A stretch of 64,000 nt of DNA, from assembly GCF_010894405.1 (NCBI RefSeq), contig NZ_JAAIYA010000019.1:62001-126000 (forward strand), written 5' to 3'. The notes beneath the pieces were generated by a model. It was given only the letters and a program-made list of their open reading frames with translations, was not told the origin of the DNA and did no database searches. Origin of the DNA: Pyxidicoccus caerfyrddinensis. Its GTDB lineage: Bacteria > Myxococcota > Myxococcia > Myxococcales > Myxococcaceae. Shown here piece by piece: positions 9,368 to 19,243 of this stretch. The stretch's first letter is position 1. The number at the start of each line of letters is the position of its first letter. A program made the position numbers and the translations under genes.

Positions 9368-11017
9368 ATGGACTGCGACTGGCTCATCATCGGCTCGGGA
9401 TTTGGCGGAAGCGTCAGCGCGCTGCGGCTGACCGAGAAGGGCTACCGCGTGGTGATGCTGGAGAAGGGCCGGCGGCTGCGCGGACCGGACTTCCCCAAGA
9501 CGAACTGGGACCTGAAGCGCTGGCTCTGGATGCCCCAAATGGGCTGGCGCGGTCTGTTCAAGATGACGTTCTTCCGCCACGTCACGGTGCTGTCCGGCGT
9601 GGGCGTGGGCGGCGGTTCGCTCGTCTACGCCAACACGCTGCCCATCCCGAAGGACGACTTCTTCCAGTCACCCTCGTGGGGCCACCTCGCCGGGTGGAAG
9701 GAGGAGCTGGCGCCGCACTACGCCACCGCGCGGCGGATGCTGGGCGCCACCGTCAACCCGCTGACCACCGTCCCGGACAAGGTGCTCAAGGAGGTGGGCG
9801 AGGACCTGGGCCGCACCGACTTCCAGCCCACCACCGTGGCCGTCTACTTCGGCGAGCCCGGCGTCACCGTGAAGGACCCGTACTTCAACGGCGAGGGCCC
9901 GGAGCGCACCGGCTGCATCTCGTGCGGTGGCTGCATGCTCGGCTGCCGGCACGACTCCAAGAACACGCTCGACAAGAACTACCTGTACCTGGCGGAGAAG
10001 CGCGGCCTCACGCTGCACGCGGACACGGAAGTCACGTGGGTGCGCCCGCTGCCGGAGGGTGGCTACGAGGTGGAGGCGCTGCGCGGTGCCCGGAGCTTCT
10101 TCCGGGAGAAGGTGCGCTTCACCGCGCGCAACGTCATCTTCGCCGGTGGCGTGCTGGGGACGATGGACCTGTTGCTGAAGCTGAAGGAGCACGCGGACGG
10201 GCTGCCGCGCCTGTCGGACCGGCTGGGCGACGGCGTGCGCACCAACTCCGAGGCGCTCATCGGAATCGTCAGCGGGCGCAAGGAGCAGGACTTGTCCAAG
10301 GGCATCGCCATCGGCTCCATCCTGCACACCGACGCGCGCTCGCACCTGGAGCCGGTGCGCTACTCGGAGGGCTCGGGCTTCTTCCGGCTGCTGATGGCGC
10401 CCCAGGTGCCCGGGGCCACGATGTTCGCGCGGCTGGCGCGGCTGTTCGGCATCCTCGCGCGCCACCCGGTGCGCTTCCTCAAGGCGTGGTTCGTCCCGGA
10501 CTTCGCGCGGCGGACGATGATTCTCCTCTACATGCGCACGCTGGAGGGGCACCTGCGCATGCGGCGCGGGCGCGGGCTGACGACAGCGCTGCGCCGGGGC
10601 GTGAGGACGGGGCTCCAGGAAGGGCCCGCGCCCACCTCCAACATGCCGGAGGCGTTCGACCTGGCGAAGCGCGTGTCCGACAAGCTGGACGGCTACCCGA
10701 TGACGATGGTGAGCGAGACGCTGCTGGGCATCCCCACCACCGCGCACATTCTCGGTGGCAGCTGCATGGGGGACTCCGCTGAGACGGGCGTCATCGACCA
10801 CCGCCACCGCGTCTTCGGCTACGACGGGCTCTACGTGGTGGACGGCTCGGCCATCTCCGCCAACCCGGGCGTGAATCCGTCGCTCACCATCACCGCGCTG
10901 GCGGAGCGGGCGATGACGTTCATCCCCGCGGCGCAGGAGCGGCCGCGCGGGGAGACGGACGCGGTGGTGGAGCCCGCGGCGAGGACCGCGGGCTCCGTAG
11001 CTGCGGGGGCGCGCTGA
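9368..11017 (+). CDS. GMC-family FAD oxidoreductase, cholesterol-oxidase-like
   Basis: The 549-residue protein starts at ATG 9368, with GGGAGG about 10 bases upstream. The N-terminus has the dinucleotide-binding motif IIGSGFGGSVSALRL. A Cys-rich stretch CISCGGCMLGCRHD is typical of the bacterial GMC/cholesterol-oxidase-like branch. HILGGSCMGD and GSAISANPGVNPSLT near the C-terminus are the GMC C-terminal signature. It oxidises a hydroxyl group, probably of a sterol-like or other lipid alcohol, using FAD; the substrate cannot be read. It converges with the OmpA-like gene, with only three bases between the stops. Confidence 0.9.
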   Translation: MDCDWLIIGSGFGGSVSALRLTEKGYRVVMLEKGRRLRGPDFPKTNWDLKRWLWMPQMGWRGLFKMTFFRHVTVLSGVGVGGGSLVYANTLPIPKDDFFQSPSWGHLAGWKEELAPHYATARRMLGATVNPLTTVPDKVLKEVGEDLGRTDFQPTTVAVYFGEPGVTVKDPYFNGEGPERTGCISCGGCMLGCRHDSKNTLDKNYLYLAEKRGLTLHADTEVTWVRPLPEGGYEVEALRGARSFFREKVRFTARNVIFAGGVLGTMDLLLKLKEHADGLPRLSDRLGDGVRTNSEALIGIVSGRKEQDLSKGIAIGSILHTDARSHLEPVRYSEGSGFFRLLMAPQVPGATMFARLARLFGILARHPVRFLKAWFVPDFARRTMILLYMRTLEGHLRMRRGRGLTTALRRGVRTGLQEGPAPTSNMPEAFDLAKRVSDKLDGYPMTMVSETLLGIPTTAHILGGSCMGDSAETGVIDHRHRVFGYDGLYVVDGSAISANPGVNPSLTITALAERAMTFIPAAQERPRGETDAVVEPAARTAGSVAAGAR

Positions 11018-11020
11018 GGA

Positions 11021-11536
11021 CTACAGGCGGACCTGCAGCTCGTAGCGGCGGTTCTTCGCCTTCTTGGCCGCCGTGTCGTCCGGCTTGACCAGGGGCTTCT
11101 CGGAGCCGAAGCCCACGGCGATGATTTCGTTGCGGGGCACGCCGCGCGTCACCAGCTCCTTGACGATGGTCTCCGCGCGCTCCTCGCTGAGCTTCTTGTT
11201 CTTCGCCGCGTCACCGGACGAGTCCGTGTGGCCGGAGACCTCGAACTTGTAGCTCTTCGCCCCGGCGCCATCGAGCTGCTTCTTGGCGTCGATGAGGGCG
11301 GAGGCCAGCTTCTTCAGCTTCGCGTCGCAGCCGGGCTCCAGGGTGGCGGTGCCCGTCTTGAAGCCGCACTGATTCTTGCGGCCCTCGTCCATCAGCTTGG
11401 TGTTGACGCGCTTCTCGACGGCGCCCTTGCCGGCGTCGCCCGCGGTCTTCTTGATGGCATCCAGCGGGCTCTGCGCGGAGGCCACTCCAGGGAGGGCCAG
11501 CAGCGACACGGAGAGGCATAGGGCCTTGAGCTTCAT
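11021..11536 (-). CDS. OmpA-family periplasmic/outer-membrane protein
   Basis: The 171-residue protein starts at first base 11536, preceded on the minus strand by GAGGAGTCC. The signal peptide ends GVASAQ. The C-terminal OmpA/MotB-like peptidoglycan-binding domain includes FEVSGHTDSSGD, LSEERAETIVKELV, GFGSEKPL and KNRRYELQVRL. There is no beta-barrel in the short N-terminus, so it is probably a soluble periplasmic peptidoglycan-binding protein. A Cys pair (QCGFKTGT..PGCDAKL) may form a disulfide. Confidence 0.9.
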   Translation of the reverse strand: MKLKALCLSVSLLALPGVASAQSPLDAIKKTAGDAGKGAVEKRVNTKLMDEGRKNQCGFKTGTATLEPGCDAKLKKLASALIDAKKQLDGAGAKSYKFEVSGHTDSSGDAAKNKKLSEERAETIVKELVTRGVPRNEIIAVGFGSEKPLVKPDDTAAKKAKNRRYELQVRL

Positions 11537-11757
11537 GGAAGGACTCCTCGGTTCGGAAGGGTGGAGGGTGGAACGGCGCGCAAGGCTGCCCATGCGCACC
11601 CGCCACGTCCAGCGCGGAGATGTTCCCGGAGCGGGGAGCGCGGGGCCTGCTCGCCGGCCCGGTGGGCGGTAGGTGTCCGGTGTGTGCCCGGGAAACTTGC
11701 CTCACGCCGGGGCCGGAGCAGCATGGGCGCCAGGTCCCTTCGCAGAGCGAGGCAGCC

Positions 11758-13218
11758 GTGGGCAGCAGCAGTCGAACGGAGAGATGGCGGCAGCTCCTCT
11801 CGCCGCACCGGGTGGGCTCCCCCGTGGCGAAGGAGGGCGCGGCGGAGAAGGCCGCGCCCCCGCCGGACGAGCGCCTCCTGCCGGACGAGCGCACCGACTA
11901 TGACCGGGACTACGACCGCATCGTCTTCTCCAGCGAGTTCCGCTGCCTGCACGACAAGACGCAGGTGTTTCCGCTGTCGTCCAGCGACTACACGCGCACT
12001 CGGCTGACCCACAGCATCGAGGCCTCGTGTGTGGGGCGCTCGCTGGGGCAGCTGGCGGGGCGTCACCTCTCGCGCGAGCAGAGCGTGGAGGTGGAGCCCT
12101 CGCATCTGGGCACCATCGTCGCTGCGGCGTGCCTGGCGCATGACATCGGCAACCCGCCCTTCGGCCACTCAGGGGAGGCGGCCATCCAGCACTGGGTGGA
12201 GCAGCGGCTGGTGCCCCCGGGGCCGGAGCGCACGAGCCCCTTTGGCAAGAGCGCGGAGTGGAAGGACCTGCAGAGCTTCGAGGGCAACGCGCAGGGGCTG
12301 CGCATCCTCACCCGACTCCAGTCGCGCGAGCGGTGGGGCGGGCTGCGCTACACGGCGGTAACGCTGGGCGCGATGAGCAAGTACCCGCGTCCCTCGGTGC
12401 TGCCCGACGGGCGTTCGCCGGAGAAGGGGCGCGTGTCGGAGAAGAAGTTCGGTTACTTCCAGGACGACCACACGCTGGCGGTGGAGGCCTACCGGGCGCT
12501 GGGGTTGAAGGAGCGCGAGCCCGGCGTGTTCTCGCGCCACCCGCTGGCCTTCCTCGTCGAGGCGGCGGACGACATCTGCTACGCGGTCATCGACCTGGAG
12601 GACTCGGCGAAGCTGGGGCTGGTTCCCATGGAGCAGGCGTGCAGGCTGCTGGAGCAGGTGCTGCCTCCGCCGCCGTCGGACAAGCCGCAGCGGCCGCCGC
12701 CCTCGCACCTGGAGACGCGGATGGCGCAGGCGCGGGCGCGGGCCATCGGCCTGTTGATTCCGGCGTGCGTGAAGGTGTTCCTGGCGCACGCGGAGGAGAT
12801 GGAGCGGGGCGAGTGGGAGACGCCGCTGGTGTCGGCGGACAAGGACGTGCGCGAGCAGCTGGATGAAATCAAGCGCATCACCCGGCGCCAGGGCTACGAG
12901 AGCGAGCGGGTGCTGCAGATCGAGAGCGCGGGCTTCAAGACGCTGGGCGGCCTGCTGGACATGTTCGCGCTGGCGGTGGTGACGGACTCGCCCAACCGCG
13001 AGGAGCGCAAGCTGCGGCAGCTGCTGCCGATGGAGTCCTTCCAGCGGCCGGAGTTCGCGGACGCGGACCAGAAGAAGCCCCCCGAGCGCGACGCCGCGAT
13101 TGAGCGGCTGACGAAGTACCAGCGCCTGCTCTGCGTGACGGACTACATTTCCGGGATGACGGACGGCTTCGCGGTGGAGCTGTTCCAGCGCCTGTCCGGC
13201 ATCAAGCTGCCGACGTAG
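11758..13218 (+). CDS. dgt: dGTP triphosphohydrolase (HD superfamily)
   Basis: The protein has about 486 residues from GTG 11758; the frame is open upstream to 11620, but that stretch does not look conserved. HD-domain motifs are clear: RTRLTHSIEA supplies the first His, LAHDIGNPPFGHSGE the HD pair, and FLVEAADDICYAVIDLEDS the distal Asp. It hydrolyses dGTP (or other dNTPs) to deoxynucleoside and triphosphate, so helping to set dNTP pools. It matches dgtP-type family length and order. The start codon is the least certain point. Confidence 0.88.
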   Translation: MGSSSRTERWRQLLSPHRVGSPVAKEGAAEKAAPPPDERLLPDERTDYDRDYDRIVFSSEFRCLHDKTQVFPLSSSDYTRTRLTHSIEASCVGRSLGQLAGRHLSREQSVEVEPSHLGTIVAAACLAHDIGNPPFGHSGEAAIQHWVEQRLVPPGPERTSPFGKSAEWKDLQSFEGNAQGLRILTRLQSRERWGGLRYTAVTLGAMSKYPRPSVLPDGRSPEKGRVSEKKFGYFQDDHTLAVEAYRALGLKEREPGVFSRHPLAFLVEAADDICYAVIDLEDSAKLGLVPMEQACRLLEQVLPPPPSDKPQRPPPSHLETRMAQARARAIGLLIPACVKVFLAHAEEMERGEWETPLVSADKDVREQLDEIKRITRRQGYESERVLQIESAGFKTLGGLLDMFALAVVTDSPNREERKLRQLLPMESFQRPEFADADQKKPPERDAAIERLTKYQRLLCVTDYISGMTDGFAVELFQRLSGIKLPT

Positions 13219-13379
13219 TGACAGTGGACCTCGCGCATTCCCCCTATGCTCCAGCCGTGATGTGGATGCGCCAGGATGGCCAGGCAGGGCTCGCGGACTC
13301 GTGGAGGACTCCGCTCACCCGCTGGCATCGGCTGGTGCGGCTCCACCCTCAACCGGAGGGCAGGGCCCAGAGAGCCGTG

Positions 13380-14204
13380 ATGGCCCAGGCACGGCTCTCT
13401 CGTGCGCTCGAACACCCCCGCAAGCTGCTGCACGTGGCGAAGTCGCGGGACGGACTCCTCGTCGTCAGCGAGGACGACGAGGGCCGGCGGCACCTCCAGT
13501 TCGGCTGGCTGGGCTCGGCGCAGAGCGTGGTGTGGCCGGGGTTCCCGCTGCGGCTGGAGTCCGACTACACGCGCGCCATGGTGGCGGCCCTGGCCTTCGT
13601 GGCGGAGCCCCGGCGCATCCTGGTGGTGGGAGTCGGAGGCGGCGCCATTCCGATGTTCCTTCGCGAAGTCCTCCCCCAGGTCCACGTCGACGCGGTGGAG
13701 CTCCACCCGGAGGTGCTGGACGTGGCCCGGCGCTACTTCGGCTTCCACGAGGACGCGGAGCTCCGTGCCCACGTGGCGGATGCGCGCCGCTTCATGGAAA
13801 CACCCGGTCCGCCCTATGACGCCATCCTCCTGGACGCCTATGGCGCGCGTGGCATCCCCGCCCCCCTGGCCACGCGGGACTTCCTCCTCGCGGCCCGTGC
13901 GCGCCTGTCACCGGGTGGCGTCGTGGTCGGCAATGTCTTGAGGGCCCAGGGACGGCAGAACTCCTCCATGGCACCCACCTGGAAGGAGTGCTTCACCCAG
14001 CTCTACGCCTTCACCGTGGAGTCGTCCGCCAACCAGGTCCTGGTCGGGCTTCCGGACGCGACGAAGCGCTCCCGTGCGGAGCTGAACGCTCGCGCCGACA
14101 GGCTCACGCGGGAGTGGGGCACGCCCTTCAACCTGCGGACCCGGCTGGCCCGCCGCTACCAGAGGAGCGCTCGCCTGGCCGGGAAGAAGCCCGAATCGGA
14201 GTGA
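13380..14204 (+). CDS. Spermidine-synthase-like SAM-fold protein
   Basis: The frame is open from 13218, but the conserved core begins after 13380, so I use that ATG (about 274 residues); starts at 13218 or 13260 are possible. The Rossmann fold shows ILVVGVGGGAIPMFLRE, the acidic VDAVELHPEVLDVA, HVADARRFM and PYDAILLDAYGARGIP. These match the spermidine synthase/SpeE superfamily binding pocket. It lies next to a second, membrane-fused member of the same superfamily at 14332. Whether it transfers aminopropyl or methyl groups cannot be told. Confidence 0.8.
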   Translation: MAQARLSRALEHPRKLLHVAKSRDGLLVVSEDDEGRRHLQFGWLGSAQSVVWPGFPLRLESDYTRAMVAALAFVAEPRRILVVGVGGGAIPMFLREVLPQVHVDAVELHPEVLDVARRYFGFHEDAELRAHVADARRFMETPGPPYDAILLDAYGARGIPAPLATRDFLLAARARLSPGGVVVGNVLRAQGRQNSSMAPTWKECFTQLYAFTVESSANQVLVGLPDATKRSRAELNARADRLTREWGTPFNLRTRLARRYQRSARLAGKKPESE

Positions 14205-14331
14205 GCCTCCTGGAGGAACGGGGCCTCGGAGTCGCAGCGCATTCCCCAGCCCGTGCCGGTGCCGAGGTCCCTGCGTGACGGAGGGCCGCTGGCGGTGGGA
14301 GGCGGGCCTCTGTCATCTTCCCGCGCACGCA

Positions 14332-16416
14332 ATGAAAGCGCCCCTCCGCCTCCCGACTCCGCCCGTGAGCATGCGCTTCCAGGGGTTCGTCTTCCTGGGT
14401 TCGTTCCTGCTGTTCCAGGTGGAGCTCATCGTCGCGCGCCTGCTGCTGCCCGCGTATGGGAGCAGCGCGGCGGTGTGGACGACGTGCATGATGTTCTACC
14501 AGGGCGTCCTGCTACTCGGTTACCTGTACGCGGGCCGGCTGTCGTCCCTCGTGCTGTCGGGGCGCTACCGCTGGGCGCACCTGGCCTTCGTGCTGTTCCC
14601 GGTGGTGACGTTCCCCTTCCACTTGAGGAGCGTGGCGCTGCCGCCCATCGTGGCCATCATCGTCACGCTGGTGCTGTCGCTCGGCTGGCCCTTCCTAGCG
14701 CTGTCCACCACGAGCATCGTGGCCCAGGGCTGGCTCACTCGCACCGGGCACCCGGCCCGGAACGACCCGACCTTCCTCTACGGCACGTCCAACGCGGGCG
14801 CGCTGCTGGCGCTGTTGACCTTCCCCTTCCTGGTGGAGCCTGCGCTCGACACGCGCGCGCAGCTCGGCGTCTGGTACGCGGCCTACGGCGTCTTCGTGCT
14901 GCTCACTGCGCTGTGCATCCGGACGGTGCGGCCCGCGGACGGAGCTCCTGGAGGCGCTCCCGTCCCAGCCCCCGTCACCGGGCCGGCGCCAGGGACGCGC
15001 CTCACCGCGAGGCTCGCCTGGCTGATGCTCGCGGCGAGCGCCAATGCGTTGCTGATGGCGGTGACGAACGTCCTCACGCTGGACGCGTCCATGCCCCTGC
15101 TGTGGATTGTCCCGCTGACGCTCTACCTGCTCACCCTCATCCTCAGCTTCGCGCGGAGCCCGCTGACGCCCGAGCGCCTCCACCGCCTGTGCATGGTGGG
15201 GCTGCTGGTGGCGGCGGGAGCGGCCGTCGCGGCGCTGCTGCGAGTCCCCTCGGTGCTCCCGTCCCTCGCGCTCCACGGCGCGGTGCTCTGGGTGGGCTGC
15301 CTGCTGCTGCACGCGAGCCTGGCGCGGTGCCGGCCCGAGGAGCCGGGCCTGCTGGGCTCGTACTACCTGCACATCTCCGTGGGCGGCTGGCTGGGCACGG
15401 CGCTCATCGTGCTGGGGGTGCCGCTGCTGCTGGGCTCGCTGGCCATGGCCTACGTGGACTACGGCGTGGCGGGACTGCTCGTGCTGGCGGCGCTCTTCGC
15501 GCGGGACGTCGCGCTGAAGGAGCGGGGAGAGGCCCAGCACCGACGCGCGCCATTGCTGGCGGCGGGCGCGGCGGTGGCCATGGCGGGCATCCTGGCGCTC
15601 GCGGCGGTGAAGTTGCTGCACAGCCGCGTCGACGGCTCGCGGACGTTCTACGGCCTCTACACCGTGAAGGACGAGAACGGGCTGCGCATGTTCCAGCACG
15701 GCAGCACGGTGCACGGAGTGGAGCGAATCGCGGCGGAGGCCCGGGGCGAGCCCCTCCTGTACTACCACCGGGGCTCGCCCGTGGGCCGCGTGCTCGCGGA
15801 GTCCGCGCCGCGAGCGCGCGTGGCGGTGGTGGGGCTGGGCATCGGGAGCCTCGCCGCCTACGGGCGCGGGGGCGAGCAGTGGGACTTCTACGAGCTGGAC
15901 CCGGAGGTGGAGCGGCTCGCCCGCAGCCACTTCACGCTGCTCGGGAGCAGCGCCGCTGCGGTGCGCGTCGTCACCGGTGACGCGCGGCTGCGCCTGCAGG
16001 AGGCGGAGGCGCAGGCGTACGACGTCATCATCCTGGACGCCTTCTCCAGCGACTTCGTCCCCACGCACCTGCTCACGCGGGAAGCGCTCGGCCTGTACCT
16101 GCACAAGCTGCGGCCCGGAGGGCTCCTGCTGTTCCACATCTCCAGCCGGCTGTTCGACCTGGCGCCGGTGCTCACCCGCCTGGGTGCGTCGCTCGGGCTG
16201 CAATGCGCGCTCAGCGGCGCCGAGTCACTGAGCACGGCGGAGTTGGAACGGGGGCTGTCCCCGAGCCGCTGGTTCGCCCTCACCGCGAGCCCGTCGCAGG
16301 CCCGCTGGCTGAACGAGCACCTGGGGTGGAGTGAGGTGCGTGCGTCCGACGACCTGCTGTCACGCAGGGTGTGGACGGACGACTACGTCAACCTGCTCCA
16401 GGCGCTGCGCTGGTAG
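14332..16416 (+). CDS. Fused membrane (MFS-like) and spermidine synthase domain protein
   Basis: The protein has about 694 residues from ATG 14332; ATG 14371 is also possible. The first 440 residues contain about 11-12 hydrophobic helices (FVFLGSFLLFQVELIVARLLLP and later segments). Residues about 500-640 form a spermidine-synthase fold (VAVVGLGIGSLAAYG, WDFYELDPEVE, VVTGDARLRL, YDVIILDAFSSDFVP, LRPGGLLLFHIS). Fused membrane/SpeE proteins are widespread in proteobacteria, but their chemistry is poorly defined. It is probably functionally linked to the SpeE-like gene just upstream on the same strand. Confidence 0.85.
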   Translation: MKAPLRLPTPPVSMRFQGFVFLGSFLLFQVELIVARLLLPAYGSSAAVWTTCMMFYQGVLLLGYLYAGRLSSLVLSGRYRWAHLAFVLFPVVTFPFHLRSVALPPIVAIIVTLVLSLGWPFLALSTTSIVAQGWLTRTGHPARNDPTFLYGTSNAGALLALLTFPFLVEPALDTRAQLGVWYAAYGVFVLLTALCIRTVRPADGAPGGAPVPAPVTGPAPGTRLTARLAWLMLAASANALLMAVTNVLTLDASMPLLWIVPLTLYLLTLILSFARSPLTPERLHRLCMVGLLVAAGAAVAALLRVPSVLPSLALHGAVLWVGCLLLHASLARCRPEEPGLLGSYYLHISVGGWLGTALIVLGVPLLLGSLAMAYVDYGVAGLLVLAALFARDVALKERGEAQHRRAPLLAAGAAVAMAGILALAAVKLLHSRVDGSRTFYGLYTVKDENGLRMFQHGSTVHGVERIAAEARGEPLLYYHRGSPVGRVLAESAPRARVAVVGLGIGSLAAYGRGGEQWDFYELDPEVERLARSHFTLLGSSAAAVRVVTGDARLRLQEAEAQAYDVIILDAFSSDFVPTHLLTREALGLYLHKLRPGGLLLFHISSRLFDLAPVLTRLGASLGLQCALSGAESLSTAELERGLSPSRWFALTASPSQARWLNEHLGWSEVRASDDLLSRRVWTDDYVNLLQALRW

Positions 16417-16433
16417 CGGGCTCCCGTTGACGG

Positions 16434-17369
16434 CTACGGGAGGATGAAGTCCCGTGGCTGCAACGGCTCGGGCTGCGGCTCGCCCAGGGCTTCGAGCAGG
16501 TTCATCTCCGCCGTGCGGGCGAGCGCGAGCAGGGGCAGGTCATTGGGGGCATTCCCGAAGGGCTCCTCCAGCTCGTCGCTCAACCGGTCCAGGCCGAAGA
16601 AGGTGTAGGCCACCATCGCCGCGAGCACCGGCGTGAACCAGCCCAGGGCCTCGGCGATGCCGAAGGGAAGCAGCAGGCAGAAGAGGTACGCGGTGCGGTG
16701 GAGCAGCACCGTGTAGGTGAAGGGCACGGGGGTGGAGCGGATGCGCTCCGAGGCGGTGAGCACGCTCATCAACGCGTGCACCCGCTCGTTGAGCGAGCCC
16801 CAGGGGATGTCCGCGAGCCGGCCGTTCCGCCGCAGCGCGGCCAGCTCCCCGGCGTGCTCGCGAAGCAGGGCGTTCGGTCGATTCCGGCTGGTCAGTACGC
16901 GTGAGCGCTCCGGCTCCGGGACGTAGCGGGAGATGTCCTCCGCGGCATCGTGCCCGCGCAGGTGCGCGGCGAGCGCGTGCGCGAAGGCGATGTTCCGGTG
17001 CACGAGCCGCCGCGCCGTCCGCCGCCCCTCGAGGGGCAGCTCGGCGCGGCCGTCGTCCAGCAGGGTGATGGCCTCGTGTGAGAAGGCGCGCAGCTCGATG
17101 AGGAGCGAGCCCCAGACCTTGCGAGCCTCCCACCAGCGGTCATAGGAGGCGTTGTTCCGGAACCCGAGGAAGATGGAGAGCGCGATGCCGAGCAGGGACA
17201 GCGGCGCGGGTGAGGCAATCGGCAGTCGAAGGCCGCTCTGCCTGGATGCCCACACGACGAGGCACGACAGCGTCGCGATGCCCAGCACGTGAGGAAGGAC
17301 GCGCGGCAGGATGGTGCCGCGCACGACGAAGAGGAGCCGCAGGGGACTGGGACGGGGACGGACAATCAC
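16434..17369 (-). CDS. Bestrophin-family (UPF0187) channel protein
   Basis: The 311-residue protein starts at GTG with first base 17369, giving VIVRPRPSPLRLLF, the usual bestrophin start; AGGAGG lies about 11 bases upstream. It has several TM helices and the family signature LGFRNNASYDRWWEARKVWG, with FGLDRLSDELEEPFG near the C-terminus. Bacterial homologues form pentameric cation- or anion-selective channels in the inner membrane. It converges with the fused SpeE gene. Confidence 0.88.
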   Translation of the reverse strand: MIVRPRPSPLRLLFVVRGTILPRVLPHVLGIATLSCLVVWASRQSGLRLPIASPAPLSLLGIALSIFLGFRNNASYDRWWEARKVWGSLLIELRAFSHEAITLLDDGRAELPLEGRRTARRLVHRNIAFAHALAAHLRGHDAAEDISRYVPEPERSRVLTSRNRPNALLREHAGELAALRRNGRLADIPWGSLNERVHALMSVLTASERIRSTPVPFTYTVLLHRTAYLFCLLLPFGIAEALGWFTPVLAAMVAYTFFGLDRLSDELEEPFGNAPNDLPLLALARTAEMNLLEALGEPQPEPLQPRDFILP

Positions 17370-17530
17370 GAGCGGAGCCCTCCTGCACCAAAGCACCGGC
17401 GGTCGCAAGCGTGCCGCCGCCCCCAGTCTGTTGAAGACGCGGCTGCGCAAACCCGGCGTGAGTCCCGGACGGCTTCACGGTGAAGTTGTCCCCGCGCACG
17501 TCCGGTATCAAGCTACCGCCACGGGTCGCC

Positions 17531-18085
17531 ATGGAACCCATCTCCGAAGCACAGCGTGAGGCGCTGGAGGCGCTGTACCGGCGTCTCGAGTCGAGGGCGG
17601 CGGACATCTCCGGCTCGCACGCCTGGTGGCCCTGCCGGCGGGGATGCGACCACTGCTGCCGTCACCTGGCCGCACCATTGCCGCTCACCGGACTGGAGTG
17701 GCGCTACCTGTGGGAGGGCTTCCAGCGGCTGCCCGCCGAGGCCCGGGCGGAGGTGCGCGAGCGCGTGGCGGAGCTGGAGCGCACCGGGGCCTCGCGGCCG
17801 TACACCTGCCCATTCCTGGACCGCGAGTCGGGCGCCTGCCGTGTGTACTCGCACCGGCCGCTGTCCTGCCGCTCTTATGGCTTCGCCGCCGCGCGGGATG
17901 GTGGGCGCTGGTGTCACTTCATCACCGGCCTGCTGGAGCAGCACGGAGAGGGCGACATCGTCTGGGCCAACCAGGACGCATTGGAGGAGACGCTGGCCGC
18001 CCTCGGCGGCTCCACCTCGACGCTGTTCGAGTGGTTCGCGGCCCATCCCCAGTCGCCGCCCGCCCGCACCGCGCCGTCGACGTGA
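17531..18085 (+). CDS. YkgJ-family cysteine-cluster protein
   Basis: The 184-residue protein starts at ATG 17531 (GTG 17480 is an alternative). A zinc or iron-chelating cluster is visible: Cys35, Cys39, Cys42 and Cys43 (CRRGCDHCC), then CPFLDRESGACRVYSHRPLSCRSYG. This is the UPF0153/YkgJ pattern. Its role in cells is not defined. It stands 28 bases before the histidine kinase gene. Confidence 0.88.
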   Translation: MEPISEAQREALEALYRRLESRAADISGSHAWWPCRRGCDHCCRHLAAPLPLTGLEWRYLWEGFQRLPAEARAEVRERVAELERTGASRPYTCPFLDRESGACRVYSHRPLSCRSYGFAAARDGGRWCHFITGLLEQHGEGDIVWANQDALEETLAALGGSTSTLFEWFAAHPQSPPARTAPST

Positions 18086-18112
18086 GGTAGACTCCCGGGC
18101 ATCTTGCCCCCC

Positions 18113-19243
18113 ATGGAGAACGCATCGCCCCACGCGTGGCGACGGTGGGCGTGGCTGGCCGCGGTGTGGACCGTGCCGGCGACGCTCGCCGCCGTGGAGA
18201 CGTACTTCTTCAGCCGCCTCGGGCCGCAGCCGCTGCCCCTGTGGCGGGCCTTCGCCTCGCAGCTTCCGGCCTGGTACGTGTGGGTGCCCGCCACGCCCGC
18301 GCTCGTCCACCTGTCGCGCCGCCTGCGCCTGGGGCTCCCGCTGGAGGCCCGCGCCGTGGGCGGGCACCTGGCCGCGTGCCTCGGCGTCGGCGGCCTCTTC
18401 TCGCTGGTGTACACGCTGTGCCACGTGGCGTTCATGCCCGCCATGGGCAACCCGCCGCCGCTGCCCGTGCTGGTGCTGCGCTACTGGCTGGGCTGGATGC
18501 CCATGATGGCCATGACGTACGCGGCGGTGCTCGGCGTGGCGTACGCGGTGGACTCGCAGCGGCGCGCCCGGGAGAACGAGCGGCAGGCCGCGGCGCTCTC
18601 CGTGCAGCTCGCCGAGGCCCGGCTGCAGGCCTTGCAGTCACAGCTCCACCCGCACTTCCTCTTCAACACCCTCAACGCCATCGTCGTGCTGGTGCGCGAG
18701 CAGGAGACGGACACGGCGGCAAGGATGCTGGTGCTGCTCAGCGACATCCTCCGCCGGCTGCTGCAGCAGGGGGCCACCCAGGAGGTGCCCCTGCGCGACG
18801 AGGTGGCCGTGCTGTCGCGCTACCTGGAGATTCAGCAGCTCCGCTTCCAGGACCGGCTGCGCGTGGACTGGGATGTGGACGCGGGCGTGCTGGACGCGCG
18901 CGTGCCGAACCTGGTGCTCCAGCCGCTGGTGGAGAACGCCATCCGCCACGGCGTGTCCATGCGCTCGGCGGCGGGCGTGCTGCGCATCCGTGCCCGGCGC
19001 GAGGGTGACGTGCTGGAGCTGGCGGTGGTGGATGACGGGCCGGGGCTGCCGGTGGGCTTCGACCTGGAGCGCAGCCCGGGCATCGGCCTGTCCAACACGC
19101 GCGCCCGGCTGGCCCAGCTCTACGGAGACGCGGGGCGCGTCAGCGTGGCCAGTGTGGCCGGGGGCCCGGGCACCGTGGCCACCGTCCTGCTGCCGCTGCG
19201 AGAGGACAGCGCTGCATCCCTGGAGAAGCGCGCCCATGGCTGA
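18113..19243 (+). CDS. LytS/YehU-type membrane sensor histidine kinase
   Basis: The 376-residue protein starts at ATG 18113 (an in-frame TTG at 18104 is less likely). About four TM helices occupy residues 10-145. A coiled linker leads to the His_kinase (PF06580) motif with the phospho-acceptor His181 in LHPHFLFNTLNA. The ATPase part has LVENAIRHGV, VVDDGPGLP and GIGLSNTRARLAQLYG. The gene overlaps the LytTR regulator start by eight bases, so the two form a classic LytS/LytR-type pair. Confidence 0.93.
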   Translation: MENASPHAWRRWAWLAAVWTVPATLAAVETYFFSRLGPQPLPLWRAFASQLPAWYVWVPATPALVHLSRRLRLGLPLEARAVGGHLAACLGVGGLFSLVYTLCHVAFMPAMGNPPPLPVLVLRYWLGWMPMMAMTYAAVLGVAYAVDSQRRARENERQAAALSVQLAEARLQALQSQLHPHFLFNTLNAIVVLVREQETDTAARMLVLLSDILRRLLQQGATQEVPLRDEVAVLSRYLEIQQLRFQDRLRVDWDVDAGVLDARVPNLVLQPLVENAIRHGVSMRSAAGVLRIRARREGDVLELAVVDDGPGLPVGFDLERSPGIGLSNTRARLAQLYGDAGRVSVASVAGGPGTVATVLLPLREDSAASLEKRAHG

